From CAVTYH01 sp963738835 (GTDB lineage: Bacteria; Planctomycetota; Planctomycetia; Pirellulales; JADZDJ01), in the NCBI GenBank assembly GCA_963738835.1, contig CAVTYH010000006.1:186001-250000 (forward strand): a stretch of 64,000 bases of DNA, read 5' to 3'. Shown here in pieces: positions 1 through 9,767 of this stretch. Every line of letters begins with the position of its first letter. Positions within the stretch are counted from its first letter, which is position 1. Position numbers and translations under genes: made by a program. The notes beneath the pieces are model-generated. The model was not told the origin of the DNA and made no database searches. It saw only the letters and a list, made by a program, of their open reading frames with translations.

Positions 1-886
1 GCCGCAGACCGTTTTGCAGAATGGCGATGGCGAAGATGCCCATCACCGTGCCTTGAATGGTGCCGCGGCCGCCGAAGATCGAGGTTCCGCCCAGCACCAC
101 GGCGGTGATGGCAGTTAATTCGTATCCAGTGCCGGCATCGGCCTTCGCCTGGCCCAAATGAGACACGTAGATGATGGCCGACAGACTGGCGATGAGCCCG
201 GACAGCACGTAAACCAAAATCAATCGACGTTCGACAGGAATTCCGGCGTGGCGCGCACCGTCGGGAGAAAAACCGATTGCGAAGAGTCCGCGGCCAATGG
301 TGGTGCGCTGCAGCAGAATCCAAAAGCCGATCGCCACGGCCGCAAAAATCGGCAACTGCGCCGGTACGCCGCCGGGCAAGTAACCCTGGCCCAAAAATAA
401 AAAGCTGTCGGGAAAGCCGGTGAAATTATCGACGCCGCGTGTCAGCCCCTCGGCCAGCCCGCGGAACAGTGAATAGGTCCCCAGCGTCACGATCAGCGGC
501 GGCAATCGCAATTTGGCAATCAAGACCGCGTTCAAAAAGCCGGCGATCGTGCCGACGACCAGCGTTCCCGCCGCGGCCAAGGGAATCGAAATTCCGGCAT
601 CGCGCCACATCATGCCAAACAGCACCGCCGAAAGGCCCATCAGAGAACCCACGGATAAATCAATGCCGCCGGTGATGATCACCGGCGTCATGGCGATCGC
701 CAACAGTCCCACCTCGGCACACAGTCGCGTGATTTCGAACGCATTGCCGCGCGACATGAAATTGGTGCCGGTCGCGCAGAACACGGCGATCTCGGCTACC
801 AGCACGGTGGCCAGCACAATTTCGTGAGTGATTTGAAACCGCCGCTCCTGTGTAATTTCACTGGGCGGCAAGGGCTCCGAGGCCAT
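1..886 (-). CDS. Sugar ABC transporter permease (RbsC/RhaQ type), 3' end cut by window edge
   Basis: Integral membrane permease of a carbohydrate ABC importer. Translating back from an ATG at 886 gives about 295 residues with no stop before the window edge, so the C-terminus is missing. The protein is very hydrophobic and shows the family signatures GGIDLSVGSLMG (about residue 75) and VLGGTSIFGGRGTIQGT near the visible end, both typical of the ribose/rhamnose permease family. It overlaps the preceding permease gene by 29 bases, implying translational coupling. Because rhaA and the ATPase lie upstream in the same direction, this is inferred to be the second permease of a rhamnose importer (RhaQ position). 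A periplasmic binding protein and a rhamnose mutarotase would be expected further along but lie outside the window. Confidence 0.85.
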   Translation of the reverse strand, partial: MASEPLPPSEITQERRFQITHEIVLATVLVAEIAVFCATGTNFMSRGNAFEITRLCAEVGLLAIAMTPVIITGGIDLSVGSLMGLSAVLFGMMWRDAGISIPLAAAGTLVVGTIAGFLNAVLIAKLRLPPLIVTLGTYSLFRGLAEGLTRGVDNFTGFPDSFLFLGQGYLPGGVPAQLPIFAAVAIGFWILLQRTTIGRGLFAIGFSPDGARHAGIPVERRLILVYVLSGLIASLSAIIYVSHLGQAKADAGTGYELTAITAVVLGGTSIFGGRGTIQGTVMGIFAIAILQNGLR

Positions 887-1814
887 GCTTCCTCCGCCTG
901 AAATTGAACGCATCTGAAGCGACTGCAATCAGAATGATTGCGCCTTGAATCGCTTTTTCCCACTGGGCTTCAGTCTTGAGAAACACCAAGGCCGGGCCAA
1001 TCGTGGCCAGCAGAATCACACCAAACAGCACGCCGAACAGGTTTCCTCGACCGCCGGAAATGGCCACGCCGCCGACCACGACCGCGGCAATTACTTTGAG
1101 CTCGAATCCGTCGCCCGCTTTTGGATCGACGCTGGGCAGTTGAGCTGCATTCAACAGCGCGGCCAAGCCTGTGAGAGCGCCCATGAGCACGAACACGCCG
1201 AACACCACTCGCTGCGGACGAACGCCGACCAGCCAAGCCGCGTCGGGATCGGAACCCGTGGCATACACAGCGCGCCCCGCAGCTAAATAGCGGAGTCCCC
1301 AAGCAAAGGCCAGGAACGTCACCGCGGCGATGCCGATAATCAGCCCTTGCCCGATATTCTGCCCTTGGCCGAACCATTGAAAATCGCCCGGCAGATTGTT
1401 GACGAAGGCGCCTTCGCGCCACCAGCGCAAGCCGTCGCGGAAGATGACCATCGTGGCCAGCGTGACGACAATCGATGGCAATCCCAGCACGGCGACAAAG
1501 AGGCCGTTGATGCTGCCCATCGCCGCGCCGATCGCCATCACCGCCGGAACCACCAGCGGCATCGGCAGGCCGGATTTTGCGAGCAGCCCGGCAGCGATTC
1601 CGCAAATCGACAGTTGCGAGCCGATCGAAATATCGATGTTCCGTGCCAGAATGACCAGCGTAATGCCGACGGCCGCCACCAACACCGGCGCGCTGCCGAC
1701 TAGAATCACACGGAATTGATTCCCCTGATAAAACGACGGCGCGGCAACTGCCAGAAGAACGAGCAGCAGGCCATAGGCTGCGGCAATCGAAAGTTCTCGT
1801 CGATATTTCGACAT
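858..1814 (-). CDS. Sugar ABC transporter permease (RbsC/RhaP type)
   Basis: Complete 318-residue inner-membrane permease that forms the transport channel with its partner permease. Roughly eight to ten hydrophobic segments are visible. Family signatures are NIDISIGSQLSICG (about residue 60) and VVVGGVAISGGRGNLFGVL (about residue 245), the permease counterparts of the DLSVGS and GGRG motifs of RbsC. The start codon overlaps the ATPase stop codon by one base (TGATG), which fixes the start and indicates coupled translation. The order isomerase, ATPase, permease, permease resembles rhizobial rha loci, where RhaT, RhaP and RhaQ make up the importer. The rhamnose substrate is inferred from the adjacent rhaA, not from the permease itself. 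The reading frame is intact. Confidence 0.87.
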   Translation of the reverse strand: MSKYRRELSIAAAYGLLLVLLAVAAPSFYQGNQFRVILVGSAPVLVAAVGITLVILARNIDISIGSQLSICGIAAGLLAKSGLPMPLVVPAVMAIGAAMGSINGLFVAVLGLPSIVVTLATMVIFRDGLRWWREGAFVNNLPGDFQWFGQGQNIGQGLIIGIAAVTFLAFAWGLRYLAAGRAVYATGSDPDAAWLVGVRPQRVVFGVFVLMGALTGLAALLNAAQLPSVDPKAGDGFELKVIAAVVVGGVAISGGRGNLFGVLFGVILLATIGPALVFLKTEAQWEKAIQGAIILIAVASDAFNFRRRKHGLGALAAQ

Positions 1815-3323
1815 CAGGCACTCCCCACGCCTGCTGCGGCATGCCCGAGCGCTAGAGCCAAGATAGATTCTTGCGTCGCCTCAGCACGCTCTAGTGTGCC
1901 GGCCACGGTGCCGGCGTGCATGACGACAATGCGGTCGCTCATTCCCAAAATCTCGGGCAGCTCGGAAGAAATCATCAAAATCGCCATGCCGCACGCCGCC
2001 AGATCGCCCATCAGCCGGTGAATTTCCGCTTTCGCGCCAACATCGATCCCTTGCGTCGGCTCATCCAAGATCATCAGCTTCGGCTCTGCCGCCAACCAAC
2101 GAGCGATCGCCACTTTCTGTTGATTGCCACCAGAGAGATCGGCGACGGGCGTTTCCAACGATGCCGTTTTCACGGCCAGCCGCTTCACATAATCCGCCGC
2201 CAACGCCCGTTCACGGCGAAAGTTAATCAGACCGAGCGTTGACACACGGTCTAAAATCGCCAGTGAAGCGTTGGTGGCCACCGACAACTGTGGAATCACG
2301 CCGTATCGCGGCCGATCTTCAGGAACGTAAGCGATTCCCAAATCGACGGCACGGTTGGGCGAATCGATGGCTATTGGCCGGCCATTCCAGTGAATTTCGC
2401 CCGCATCGGCCGGTGTAAGGCCGAACAAAATTCTGGCGACTTCCGTGCGACCGGCACCGACAAGGCCGGCCAGTCCGACGATTTCGCCAGCCCGCACGGA
2501 AAAACTGACATCCTGCACACCGCTGGCCTGGCAGCCGAGGCCGCGAACTTCCAGCACATTCTCGCCAATCGGCACTGTTTGCTTGGGAAATACGGCGCCG
2601 ATTTCCCGACCGACCATGAGACGAATCAATTCGGGACGATCGACCTGGTTCATCGGCCGGGTGGCCACTGAACTGCCGTCGCGCAGCACCGTCACACGAT
2701 CGGCTATCAGGGGCAGCTCTTCCAAGCGGTGCGAAATATAAATGATGCCGACGCCTTGCCGGCGCAAATCGCGAATCACGGCGAGCAGTTTGTCGACTTC
2801 TCGATCGCTGAGCGAAGCCGTCGGCTCATCAAGGATCAGAATCTTTGCATCGGCTCCCAATGCACGGGCGATTTCGACCAACTGCTGCTCGGGCATCGAG
2901 AGGGTTTGCACCAATGCATCGGGATCGATGTTCGCGCCGACACGGGCCAACAATTCACGGGCCCGTTGCTTTCGCGGCGACCAGCGAATCCGCCGCAGCG
3001 AACCTCGCGGCTCCAAACTGAGCGCAATGTTTTCCGACACGGTCAAATCGGGCAGCAGCGCCGGCCGCTGGTAAATGACGGCGATGCCGCGCACGCGAGA
3101 GCAGCGGATTGTTTTCGGTGACGAGTTGGCCGTTGACTTCGATTGTTCCATCGTCGGGCCGATGCGCGCCCGTGATGGTTTTGATCAGCGTCGATTTCCC
3201 CGCGCCGTTTTCACCGACCAGTGCATGCACTTCGCCGGCGGCCAGATCGAACGAAACACCTTTGAGCGCCCGCACGCCGGCAAACGATTTACTGATGCCA
3301 GTGAGCTTAAGCAGCGTGTTCAC
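1814..3323 (-). CDS. Sugar ABC importer ATP-binding protein, two NBDs (RhaT/RbsA type), one frameshift
   Basis: Cytoplasmic ATPase that energises the two permeases. Two nucleotide-binding domains lie in tandem, as in RbsA/RhaT. NBD1 has Walker A GENGAGKS (about residue 38), signature LSMPEQQLVEIARAL and Walker B ILILDEPTASL. NBD2 has a degenerate Walker A (GLVGAGRTE), signature LSGGNQQKVAIARWL and Walker B LMILDEPTQGIDVG, the usual asymmetry of this family. A GTG start at 3323 follows an AGGGG ribosome-binding site and lies 11 bases after the rhaA stop. The frame breaks near 3090, between the NBD1 Walker A region and the conserved GIAVIYQ segment. Both halves match the family closely, so a one-base sequence error is the likeliest reason. 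Total length, about 500 residues, is normal for the family. Confidence 0.87.
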
Positions 3324-3334
3324 CAGAGAGCCCC

Positions 3335-4614
3335 TTAGCTACGCTTTGAGAGCACTGAGCGTTCATACTCTCGTACGTCGGTCAGCCATTGTCGTTCCAG
3401 CGGCACATTTTGCTGAAGGCAATAAGCGTCCCAAACCGCGCCAGCCGGCAGCGTTTTCAGTTCTTCGAGCATCGCTAGCCGACCCGTGAGATCTCCGGCG
3501 CATTCCATTTCACGCAGCATATCGATCGGCTCCAGCAACGCGCATAACAGCGACTTGAGCATCGCCCGGCTGCCGATCACCCAAGCGGCCACACGGTTGA
3601 TCGTGGCGTCGAAGAAATCGAGGCCGATATGCACTCGGTCCAGATAGTTTCCGCGCACCAGTTCCTGAGCAATGGCCTGCAAGTCGTCGGTCAGCGTGAC
3701 CACATGGTCGCTGTCCCAGCGCACGCCGCGGCTGACGTGCAGCAGAATTCTCTCCAAATGCTCCAGCACGGCTGAGATTTTATCGGCCAGCGATTCGGTC
3801 GGATGATAATGCCCGGCGTCGAGGCATATCAGTTTCCGTCGGGAAACGGCGTAGCCCAGATACAATTCGTGCGAACCAACCACGTAACTTTCCGAGCCGA
3901 CGCCGAACAGTTTTCCTTCCACGGCATCAAGAATGTGCGCGGATCGAACGGCTGGGCAAAAATGGCATCGAGCGATTCGACTAACCGATCGCGCGGCCCG
4001 CGGCGATCGACGGGCGTGTCTTTGTAGCCGTCGGGAATCCAAACATTCGTCACGCAGGCTGAGCCGAGCGATTTTCCCATCGCAGCGCCGATTCTCCGGC
4101 AGGCAATGCCGTGGTCCACCCAAAACTGCCGGATCGCCGGATCACGGTGAGCAAGCGTGAATCCATCGGCGGCCTTTGGGTGAGCAAAAAACGTCGGATT
4201 GAAATCGACCCCCAATCCGCGTTCACGGGCCCAATCGATCCAACTTTGAAAATGCTTCGGCTCCAGCACGTTACGATCGACAGGCCGCCCGCCGGTATCC
4301 GCCGGGTCGGCATAGCAGGCGTGCAGATTGACCCGATGACGGCCCGGAACCAGCGATAGCGCCTTTTCGAAATCCGCTCGTAATTCCGGCGGCGTGCAGG
4401 CGCGGCCCAGGTAATTGCCGGTCACCTCGAAGCCTGGCGCGGCGTGAGTGCCCACTCCTTCAAAGCCGCGGACGTCGTCCCCTTGCCAGCAATGCACGGA
4501 AATCGCGATTTTCGCCAGCCGAGCCAGGGCGCGATCGACATCGACGCCCAATTCAGCATACTGCTGCCTGGCGTTTTCAAATGCCTGCTCCACTCGACGG
4601 AGGGAATCCGCCAC
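3335..4614 (-). CDS. rhaA: L-rhamnose isomerase, one frameshift
   Basis: Converts L-rhamnose to L-rhamnulose, the first cytoplasmic step of rhamnose catabolism. The translation follows the E. coli RhaA family from end to end: VHCWQGDDVRGFE near residue 40, LRADFEKALSLVPG, LGVDFNPTFFAHP, NVWIPDGYKD, then GVGSESYVVGSHELYLGYA, CLDAGHYHPTE (metal-binding region), LLHVSRGVRWDSDHVV and RVHIGLDFFDATINR. The GTG start at 4614 has GGAG seven bases upstream. The frame breaks near 3948, just before HILDAVEGK; restoring one missing base there joins the two parts into a protein of about 426 residues, the normal length. It heads the transporter operon, with 11 bases to the ATPase gene. No rhamnulokinase or aldolase gene is visible in the window. 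Confidence 0.93.
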
Positions 4615-4893
4615 GGAAGGCTCCTTCTGGCTGGCTTCGGATCAATGAAAGCTCGCTTGGCCGACTGATTCTGCCGCAAAGTCGGCGGGGTTCAAGATCG
4701 GCGGCGTTCAACTGTCCAAAAATCGTGTGGAAAGGGTTACAATAAAGCTGGCCGTGGGCATGATTGATATATTATATTTACTTCCTGCCGCAACTGCGAT
4801 GGGCTGCCTGCCCCGCAAGTGCGATGCTGCGTTTGGACCGTCTCCCGCCACAACCCGCCCTTCCGACGCGCCAATTTGGAACGAGGCCTGACT
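4615..4893. promoter_or_regulatory. Divergent intergenic region between rhaA and the DUF1592 gene
   Basis: About 280 bases separate rhaA (leftward) from the DUF1592-type gene (rightward), so promoters for both should lie here. The clearest feature is an AT-rich patch around 4765-4785 (TGATTGATATATTATATTT), unlike the GC-rich surroundings. I cannot pick a -35/-10 pair or a regulator site with confidence. Confidence 0.3.
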
Positions 4894-7362
4894 ATGCGAA
4901 GTCGCCACGCGTGGATTTCGCCCGCGCTGTTTCTTGCCCTGCTGTTCTGCGACTTCCCTCTTAAAGCAGCAGAACGCGACCCGCCGCCGGATTTTCGACA
5001 GCAGATCGAACCGATTCTGGTCGAGTACTGCTACGAATGCCACGGCCTGGGTGAAAAGAAAGGCGAAGTGGCATTTGATGAACTGAAGTCGGACGACCAG
5101 TTGCTGCACAATCGCGATTTGTGGTGGAAGGCGCTGAGAAACGTGCGGCGCGGGCATTATGCCTCCCAAGGGACATCCCCGTCCTAACGACGATGAAAAG
5201 CAACTGCTGGCGCGGTGGATCAAGTACGTCGGGCTGGGAATCAATCCTGATGATCCCGATCCGGGCCGCGTAACGCTGCGCCGCCTGAATCGCGTGGAAT
5301 ATCGCAATACCATTCGCGACCTGATGGGCTACGACTACGAGACAAGCGAGGAGTTTCCCGTCGACGATACCGGTTATGGGTTCGACAATATCGGCGATGT
5401 ATTAACCGTCTCGCCGCTGTTGTTAGAGAAGTATTTCAAAGCTGCGGAGACGATCGTCGCTGCGGCCGTGCCGATGGAGGCGAAGACCGATTGCCGAGCA
5501 AACATTGGCTGGCACCGATTTTGTTCCCGAAGATGGCAAAGCTAGGCGACCGCGGATGTCGTTTTATCGCAAGCCCACGTCGGGCAGTCGTTCAAGGTTC
5601 CGCACACCAGCGACTATAAAATCGTGCTGTAACTTGTCGTTCATGGGCAGTTCGATTTTGACCCTGGCCGATGTCGGGTTGTGTTCAAAGTGGATGATCA
5701 GGAGCTGGCCGAAGAGGAATACGACTGGAATGACAATAAAAAATATCATTAGAGTACAATGACGCCCTCGACGCCGGCAAACATACGGCATCGCTGAGCT
5801 TGGAACCGCTGACGCCGCCGGAAAAAAAGATCAAGCTCTAGACCTGGAAATTGACTCGGTGAAGATCCTGGGTCCTTTAGCCGAGGAATTTCGTGTGCCG
5901 ACGAAAAATTACCTTCGGTTTTTCACGAAGCCAGACCCGCCGGAAAATGAAGACGAGCGACGGGCCTACGCCAAGGAAATGATCAGGCCGATTTGCCAAA
6001 AAGGCCTTTCGCCGGCCGATCGACAAGCAAATTGTCGATCGACTGCTCGCAATTGCCGAAACGGAATACAACCACCATGGCAAGCGATTCGAAGACGGCA
6101 TCAAGCGGGCCATGGTCGCGGTTCTGGCTTCGCCGCGGTTTTTATTCCGCATCGAAGAAGCCGATCCCGCCCATCGTCCGAAGAGGCACATCCAGCTATG
6201 GACGAGTACTGCGCTGGCTTCGCGGTTATCGTACTTCCTGTGGTCGTCGATGCCCGATGACGAGTTGTTCGCTTTGGCCGACAAGGGCGAATTGCGCAAC
6301 ACCTGCCTGCGCAGGTCAAACGGATGCTGGCCGATAGGACGCAGCGAGGCCCTGGTGCAGAATTTCGTCGGCCAATGGTTGCAAGTGCGCAACGTAGAGG
6401 GAATCTCGATCAACGAACAAGCCGTCATGGCGCCGAAGACACGGAGCTGAGTAAATTGCTGGAGCAGGCCCGCAACGCCAAAGACGAGATTTCGCGGCGT
6501 GCCGTATTTCGGCAGCTTCGCTTTCGTCAGCAGACGAAAGTGCAGCTCGACGGTGAGTTGCGCAGGGCGATGCAGCAAGAAGCGGAGATGTTTTTCGGAC
6601 ACATTCTGCACAACGATCGCAGCGTGGTTGACCTGATCGATTGCGGATTACACATTCCTGAATGAAAGGCTCGCGGCCCATTATGGCATTGCCGACGTCC
6701 GCGGTCCGCAAATGCGGCTTGTCAAATTGCCGGCCGATAGCCCACGTGGCGGCGTGCTGACGATGGGGGCCGTGCTGGTGGTTACATCGAACCCCGACCG
6801 CACTTCGGCGGTGAAGCGCGGGCTGTTCGTGCTGGAAAACATTTTGGGTTCTGCGCCACCTCCGCCGCCGGCCAATGTGCCTCCGCTAGAAGACTCTGCC
6901 AAAGATTTCAAAGATAAGGAACCGACTTTGCGGGAACTGCTGGAAGTGCATCGCAACAAAGCCCTGTGCAGCTCTTGCCATTCCCGGATGGACCCCATTG
7001 GGCTCGGGTTTGACAACTTTAATGCCTTGGGAATGTGGCGGGAAAAGGAGCGCGGCCAGCCGATCGATAGTGCAGGAGAGCTGATTACCGGGGAATCGTT
7101 CCAAAGCGTTCAAGAGTTGAAAAATACGCTGGCCACCGAACATCGGCCCGATTTTTACCGCTGTTTGACCGAAAAACTGATAACCTACGCTATGGGCCGG
7201 GGTTTAACTTATGACGATGTAGAAGCGGTCGACCAGATTGTCTACGGGCTGGAACGGGAAGATGGCAAAATGTCGGCACTTATCAACGGGATTATCGAAT
7301 CGCCGCAATTTCAGAAGCGACGGAGCCTGGAAGTGGCTGACACGAAGGTCCAAAAACAGTAG
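4894..7362 (+). pseudogene. DUF1592/DUF1588/DUF1585-type planctomycete cytochrome c protein, multiply disrupted
   Basis: Exported planctomycete protein of the DUF1587-DUF1592-DUF1588-DUF1585 architecture, usually encoded beside a DUF1552 protein as here. From an ATG at 4894 come a signal peptide (hydrophobic core SPALFLALLFCDF), a PSD1-like heme motif CYECHG (about residue 48), the DUF1587 block TLRRLNRVEYRNTIRDLMG followed by DDTGYGFDNIGDVL, the DUF1588 block SSCHSRMDPIGLGFDNF with a second cysteine pair, and the DUF1585 block ITYAMGRGLTYDDVEAVDQI near the end. The span of 2.47 kb equals a full-length gene of about 820 residues. The frame is broken at least at about 5150, 5490, 5565 and 5850 and several times between 6000 and 6700, and there is an in-frame TAA near 5631 where the context predicts Glu. 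Either a recent pseudogene or very poor local sequence. Confidence 0.82.
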
Positions 7363-7403
7363 AATCGGAGTTGTCGCCCGGGGGGACGTAAAAGGAGAAA
7401 TTC

Positions 7404-8826
7404 ATGAGCCGTGCCCCTTCATCGCGGTCGGATCGATTGGCTTCTGGGCCATCGGGCTTCAATCGTCGCCGCTTTCTGCGTGGGCTTAGCGCCGTGCGTG
7501 GCGCTGCCGATGTTCGAGTCGCTGGCCCCCTCGGTGCTTGCGCGGGCGAACTGACCGCCAGCGCAGCCGCAGGGCAATCGATCGCCGGCTGCTGCTGCCG
7601 CTCCGGTGCGAATGGCATTCGTGTATTTCCCCAACGGTGCGCATTCAGGCAATTGGTGGCCCGAAAGGCGAGGGAAAAGATTTTGAATTCAGCAGCCACG
7701 ATGCAGCCGCTGGAGAATGTGAAGCAGCAATTCAAGTGATCGGCGGGCTCGATCACATCAACGCCACGCCAGGTCCTGACGGCGCCGGCGATCATGCCCG
7801 CGCTAACGGCACGTTCCTCACCGGCGTGCGGGTTCGCAAAACCGCGGGCGCCGATATCCACGCGGGTATTTCGGTCGATCAAGTTGCCGCCAATAACATC
7901 GGCCAGCTCACGCGCTTTCCGTCGTTGGAACTTTCTTGCGAACCGGCACGCCGCAGCGGCAACTGCGATTCGGGCTATTCCTGCGCCTATCAATTCAATC
8001 TGGGCTGGCGCAGTCCGACGACGCCTGTGGCGCCGAAGCGAACCCGCGGCTGGTGTTCGAGCGGCTGTTCGGTGCGGGCTCTCCGTCGGAGCGAAAGGCC
8101 AGTTATCGAATTCCGTCAACAGCAGCAACGATCGGTTCTCGATTTCGTGCTGGATGACGCCCGCAACTTGCAACGTGAACTGGGCGGTCGTGATCAGGAA
8201 AAGCTCGATGATTACCTGACCAGCGTCCGCGATGTAGAACGCCGCATTCAATAGGCCGAACAAAAATTCGGCCAACCGGCTAATCCAGATATGGAAACAC
8301 CGAAGGGCATTCCGCCCGAATACAAAGAGCACATGCGATGATGTTCAGCATGCTGACGCTGGCGTTCCAGACCGATTCCACGCGGATTGGCACGCTGCTC
8401 CTCGCCCATGACGGCAACAATCGTCCGTTCCCGGAGCTGGAGATTTCCTCGGGCCATCACGATTTGACGCACCACATGGGCAATCAGGAAAAGCTCGAAA
8501 AAGTCGGCCAGATCGATCACTGGTACATGGAGCAGTTCGCGTCGTTCCTGGAAAAGATGGAAGCGACGAAAGACATCGACGGCAATTCGCTCTTGCACAA
8601 CTCCATGATTGTCTACGGCTGTGGCAATGCCGATGGCAACCGTCACACACACGTCAATTTGCCGATCGTGCTGGCCGGCGGCGGCGGCGGAACGCTGAAC
8701 CCGGGCCGCTACATCAAGCACAACTCGGTGCCCTGCTGCAATTTGTTTCTGAGCATGCTCGATCGCATGGGCGTGCAAGGCGTCGATCGCTTTGGCGATT
8801 CGACTGCACGGCTGGTGAATCTTTAA
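7404..8826 (+). pseudogene. DUF1552 family protein, multiply disrupted
   Basis: Partner of the preceding gene; DUF1552 proteins are exported planctomycete proteins of unknown function. The N-terminus has a twin-arginine-like NRRRFLRGL. In shifting frames follow VRMAFVYFPNGAH, VIGGLDHINATPGPDGAGDHAR, TAGADIHAGISVDQVAA, RFPSLELSCEP, CDSGYSCAYQFNLGW, PRLVFERLFGAG, LDDARNLQRELGGRDQEKLD, and an unbroken C-terminal part from 8338 with HHDLTHHMGNQEKLEK and MIVYGCGNADGNRHTHVN. I count about nine lesions: frameshifts near 7490, 7665, 7700, 7738, 8040, 8060, 8110 and 8337, and an in-frame TAG at 8252-8254 (Gln in relatives). The start, at 7404, is 41 bases after the DUF1592 stop, so the two form one transcription unit. 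Confidence 0.83.
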
Positions 8827-8855
8827 TTCGCGGGCGGTTTTGCGCTCAAGAACGC

Positions 8856-9737
8856 ATGCCAAAACGTCGATACTGCGCCTGTGTGCGCACACTTTTCTTT
8901 CACAGGGCGATTCTTCGCCATCGTTTGTCTGGCTGCGTCCTGCGGTTTCTCGGGATGCGCCACTGGCCCTTTTACATGGGGCCTGATGTGCGGCGGGGAA
9001 CCGACCAGGCGGCTGAAGTCGATATTTCCTATCGACTGGATGCTTCGCAGCTGAACATTCCCGTGGCCGTAACGCGGGTTGAAGGCCAGTTGGTCTCTTA
9101 CGACAAGGTCGCCGGAAGTCTGTCGCCCGATCGCACGGTCGGATCGCTGCGAATTCTCTTTCCGTGTGCCGATGCGCCGCCGGGGTATGCCCGGGCGGAA
9201 GTGCAAATCGATGCCGCTCCGCTGCCCAAAACCATGCAAATAGACGAACCTGCCCAGGGGTCGGCCAGTTGGTATCAGCGACTTTCGCCTCCCCGCGAAT
9301 CCACGGCGACGGTATCGCATGAAACCTGGGCGCTCAATTTGCCCAAGGCCGAACTCGATCAGCTGCTCGGCGTGCTGGCGACTCCAGGCAGCGTTACGAC
9401 GGTCAAACAGGCGCAATCGGCGGGCGCCGCTTTGACAACGCACTTCAACGGTCACCATTGCCAAGGAGCTTGTCGGCCGGTGCCGGAACTCGACGCGCTG
9501 ATGCGCAGAATTCGCGACCACGGCCAACTGGTGGCTTACTCCCGGCCGCTCACGGCGCAATCGCAGCGGTTGCAACAAATGTCGTCCGTTGCACTGTTTC
9601 GCGAAGATCGATTGCAGGAAATCGACGGCGTCGTCGATCCCCATCAAAATGCGTCCACTCAATTGGCGCAAACCTCTGGCCTGGCCGCGCCGACGCCAGC
9701 CGCGTGGTTTATCTGCCGGCCGGCGATGGCGTTGTAA
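8856..9737 (+). CDS. Hypothetical exported protein, possible lipoprotein
   Basis: I do not recognise this family. The open frame gives about 293 residues with no membrane span after the N-terminus and no clear catalytic motif; the middle part (SLSPDRTVGSLRILFP, YARAEVQIDAAPLPKTMQ) reads like an ordinary folded domain. The N-terminus is suspicious: between about 8900 and 8975 a neighbouring frame encodes AIVCLAASCGFSGCATG, which resembles a lipoprotein signal peptide with lipobox FSGC, whereas the annotated frame gives a Cys/Arg-rich stretch. The real protein is therefore probably a lipoprotein joined to the body by one or two frameshifts. It lies 29 bases after the DUF1552 gene and converges with the gamma-glutamyltranspeptidase gene. 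Confidence 0.5.
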   Translation: MPKRRYCACVRTLFFHRAILRHRLSGCVLRFLGMRHWPFYMGPDVRRGTDQAAEVDISYRLDASQLNIPVAVTRVEGQLVSYDKVAGSLSPDRTVGSLRILFPCADAPPGYARAEVQIDAAPLPKTMQIDEPAQGSASWYQRLSPPRESTATVSHETWALNLPKAELDQLLGVLATPGSVTTVKQAQSAGAALTTHFNGHHCQGACRPVPELDALMRRIRDHGQLVAYSRPLTAQSQRLQQMSSVALFREDRLQEIDGVVDPHQNASTQLAQTSGLAAPTPAAWFICRPAMAL

Positions 9738-9767
9738 CTCGCCGGTAGCGGGCCGGTTGTTTTACTC

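Noticed and set aside
858..1842. Overlapping Arg-rich open frames opposite or beside the permease genes
   Set aside because: They are typical GC-rich shadow frames with Arg/Ala/Gly bias and no domains.
5564..5791. Minus-strand membrane-like ORF within the DUF1592 gene
   Set aside because: It lies antisense to a recognisable, though broken, DUF1592 gene and has no independent support.
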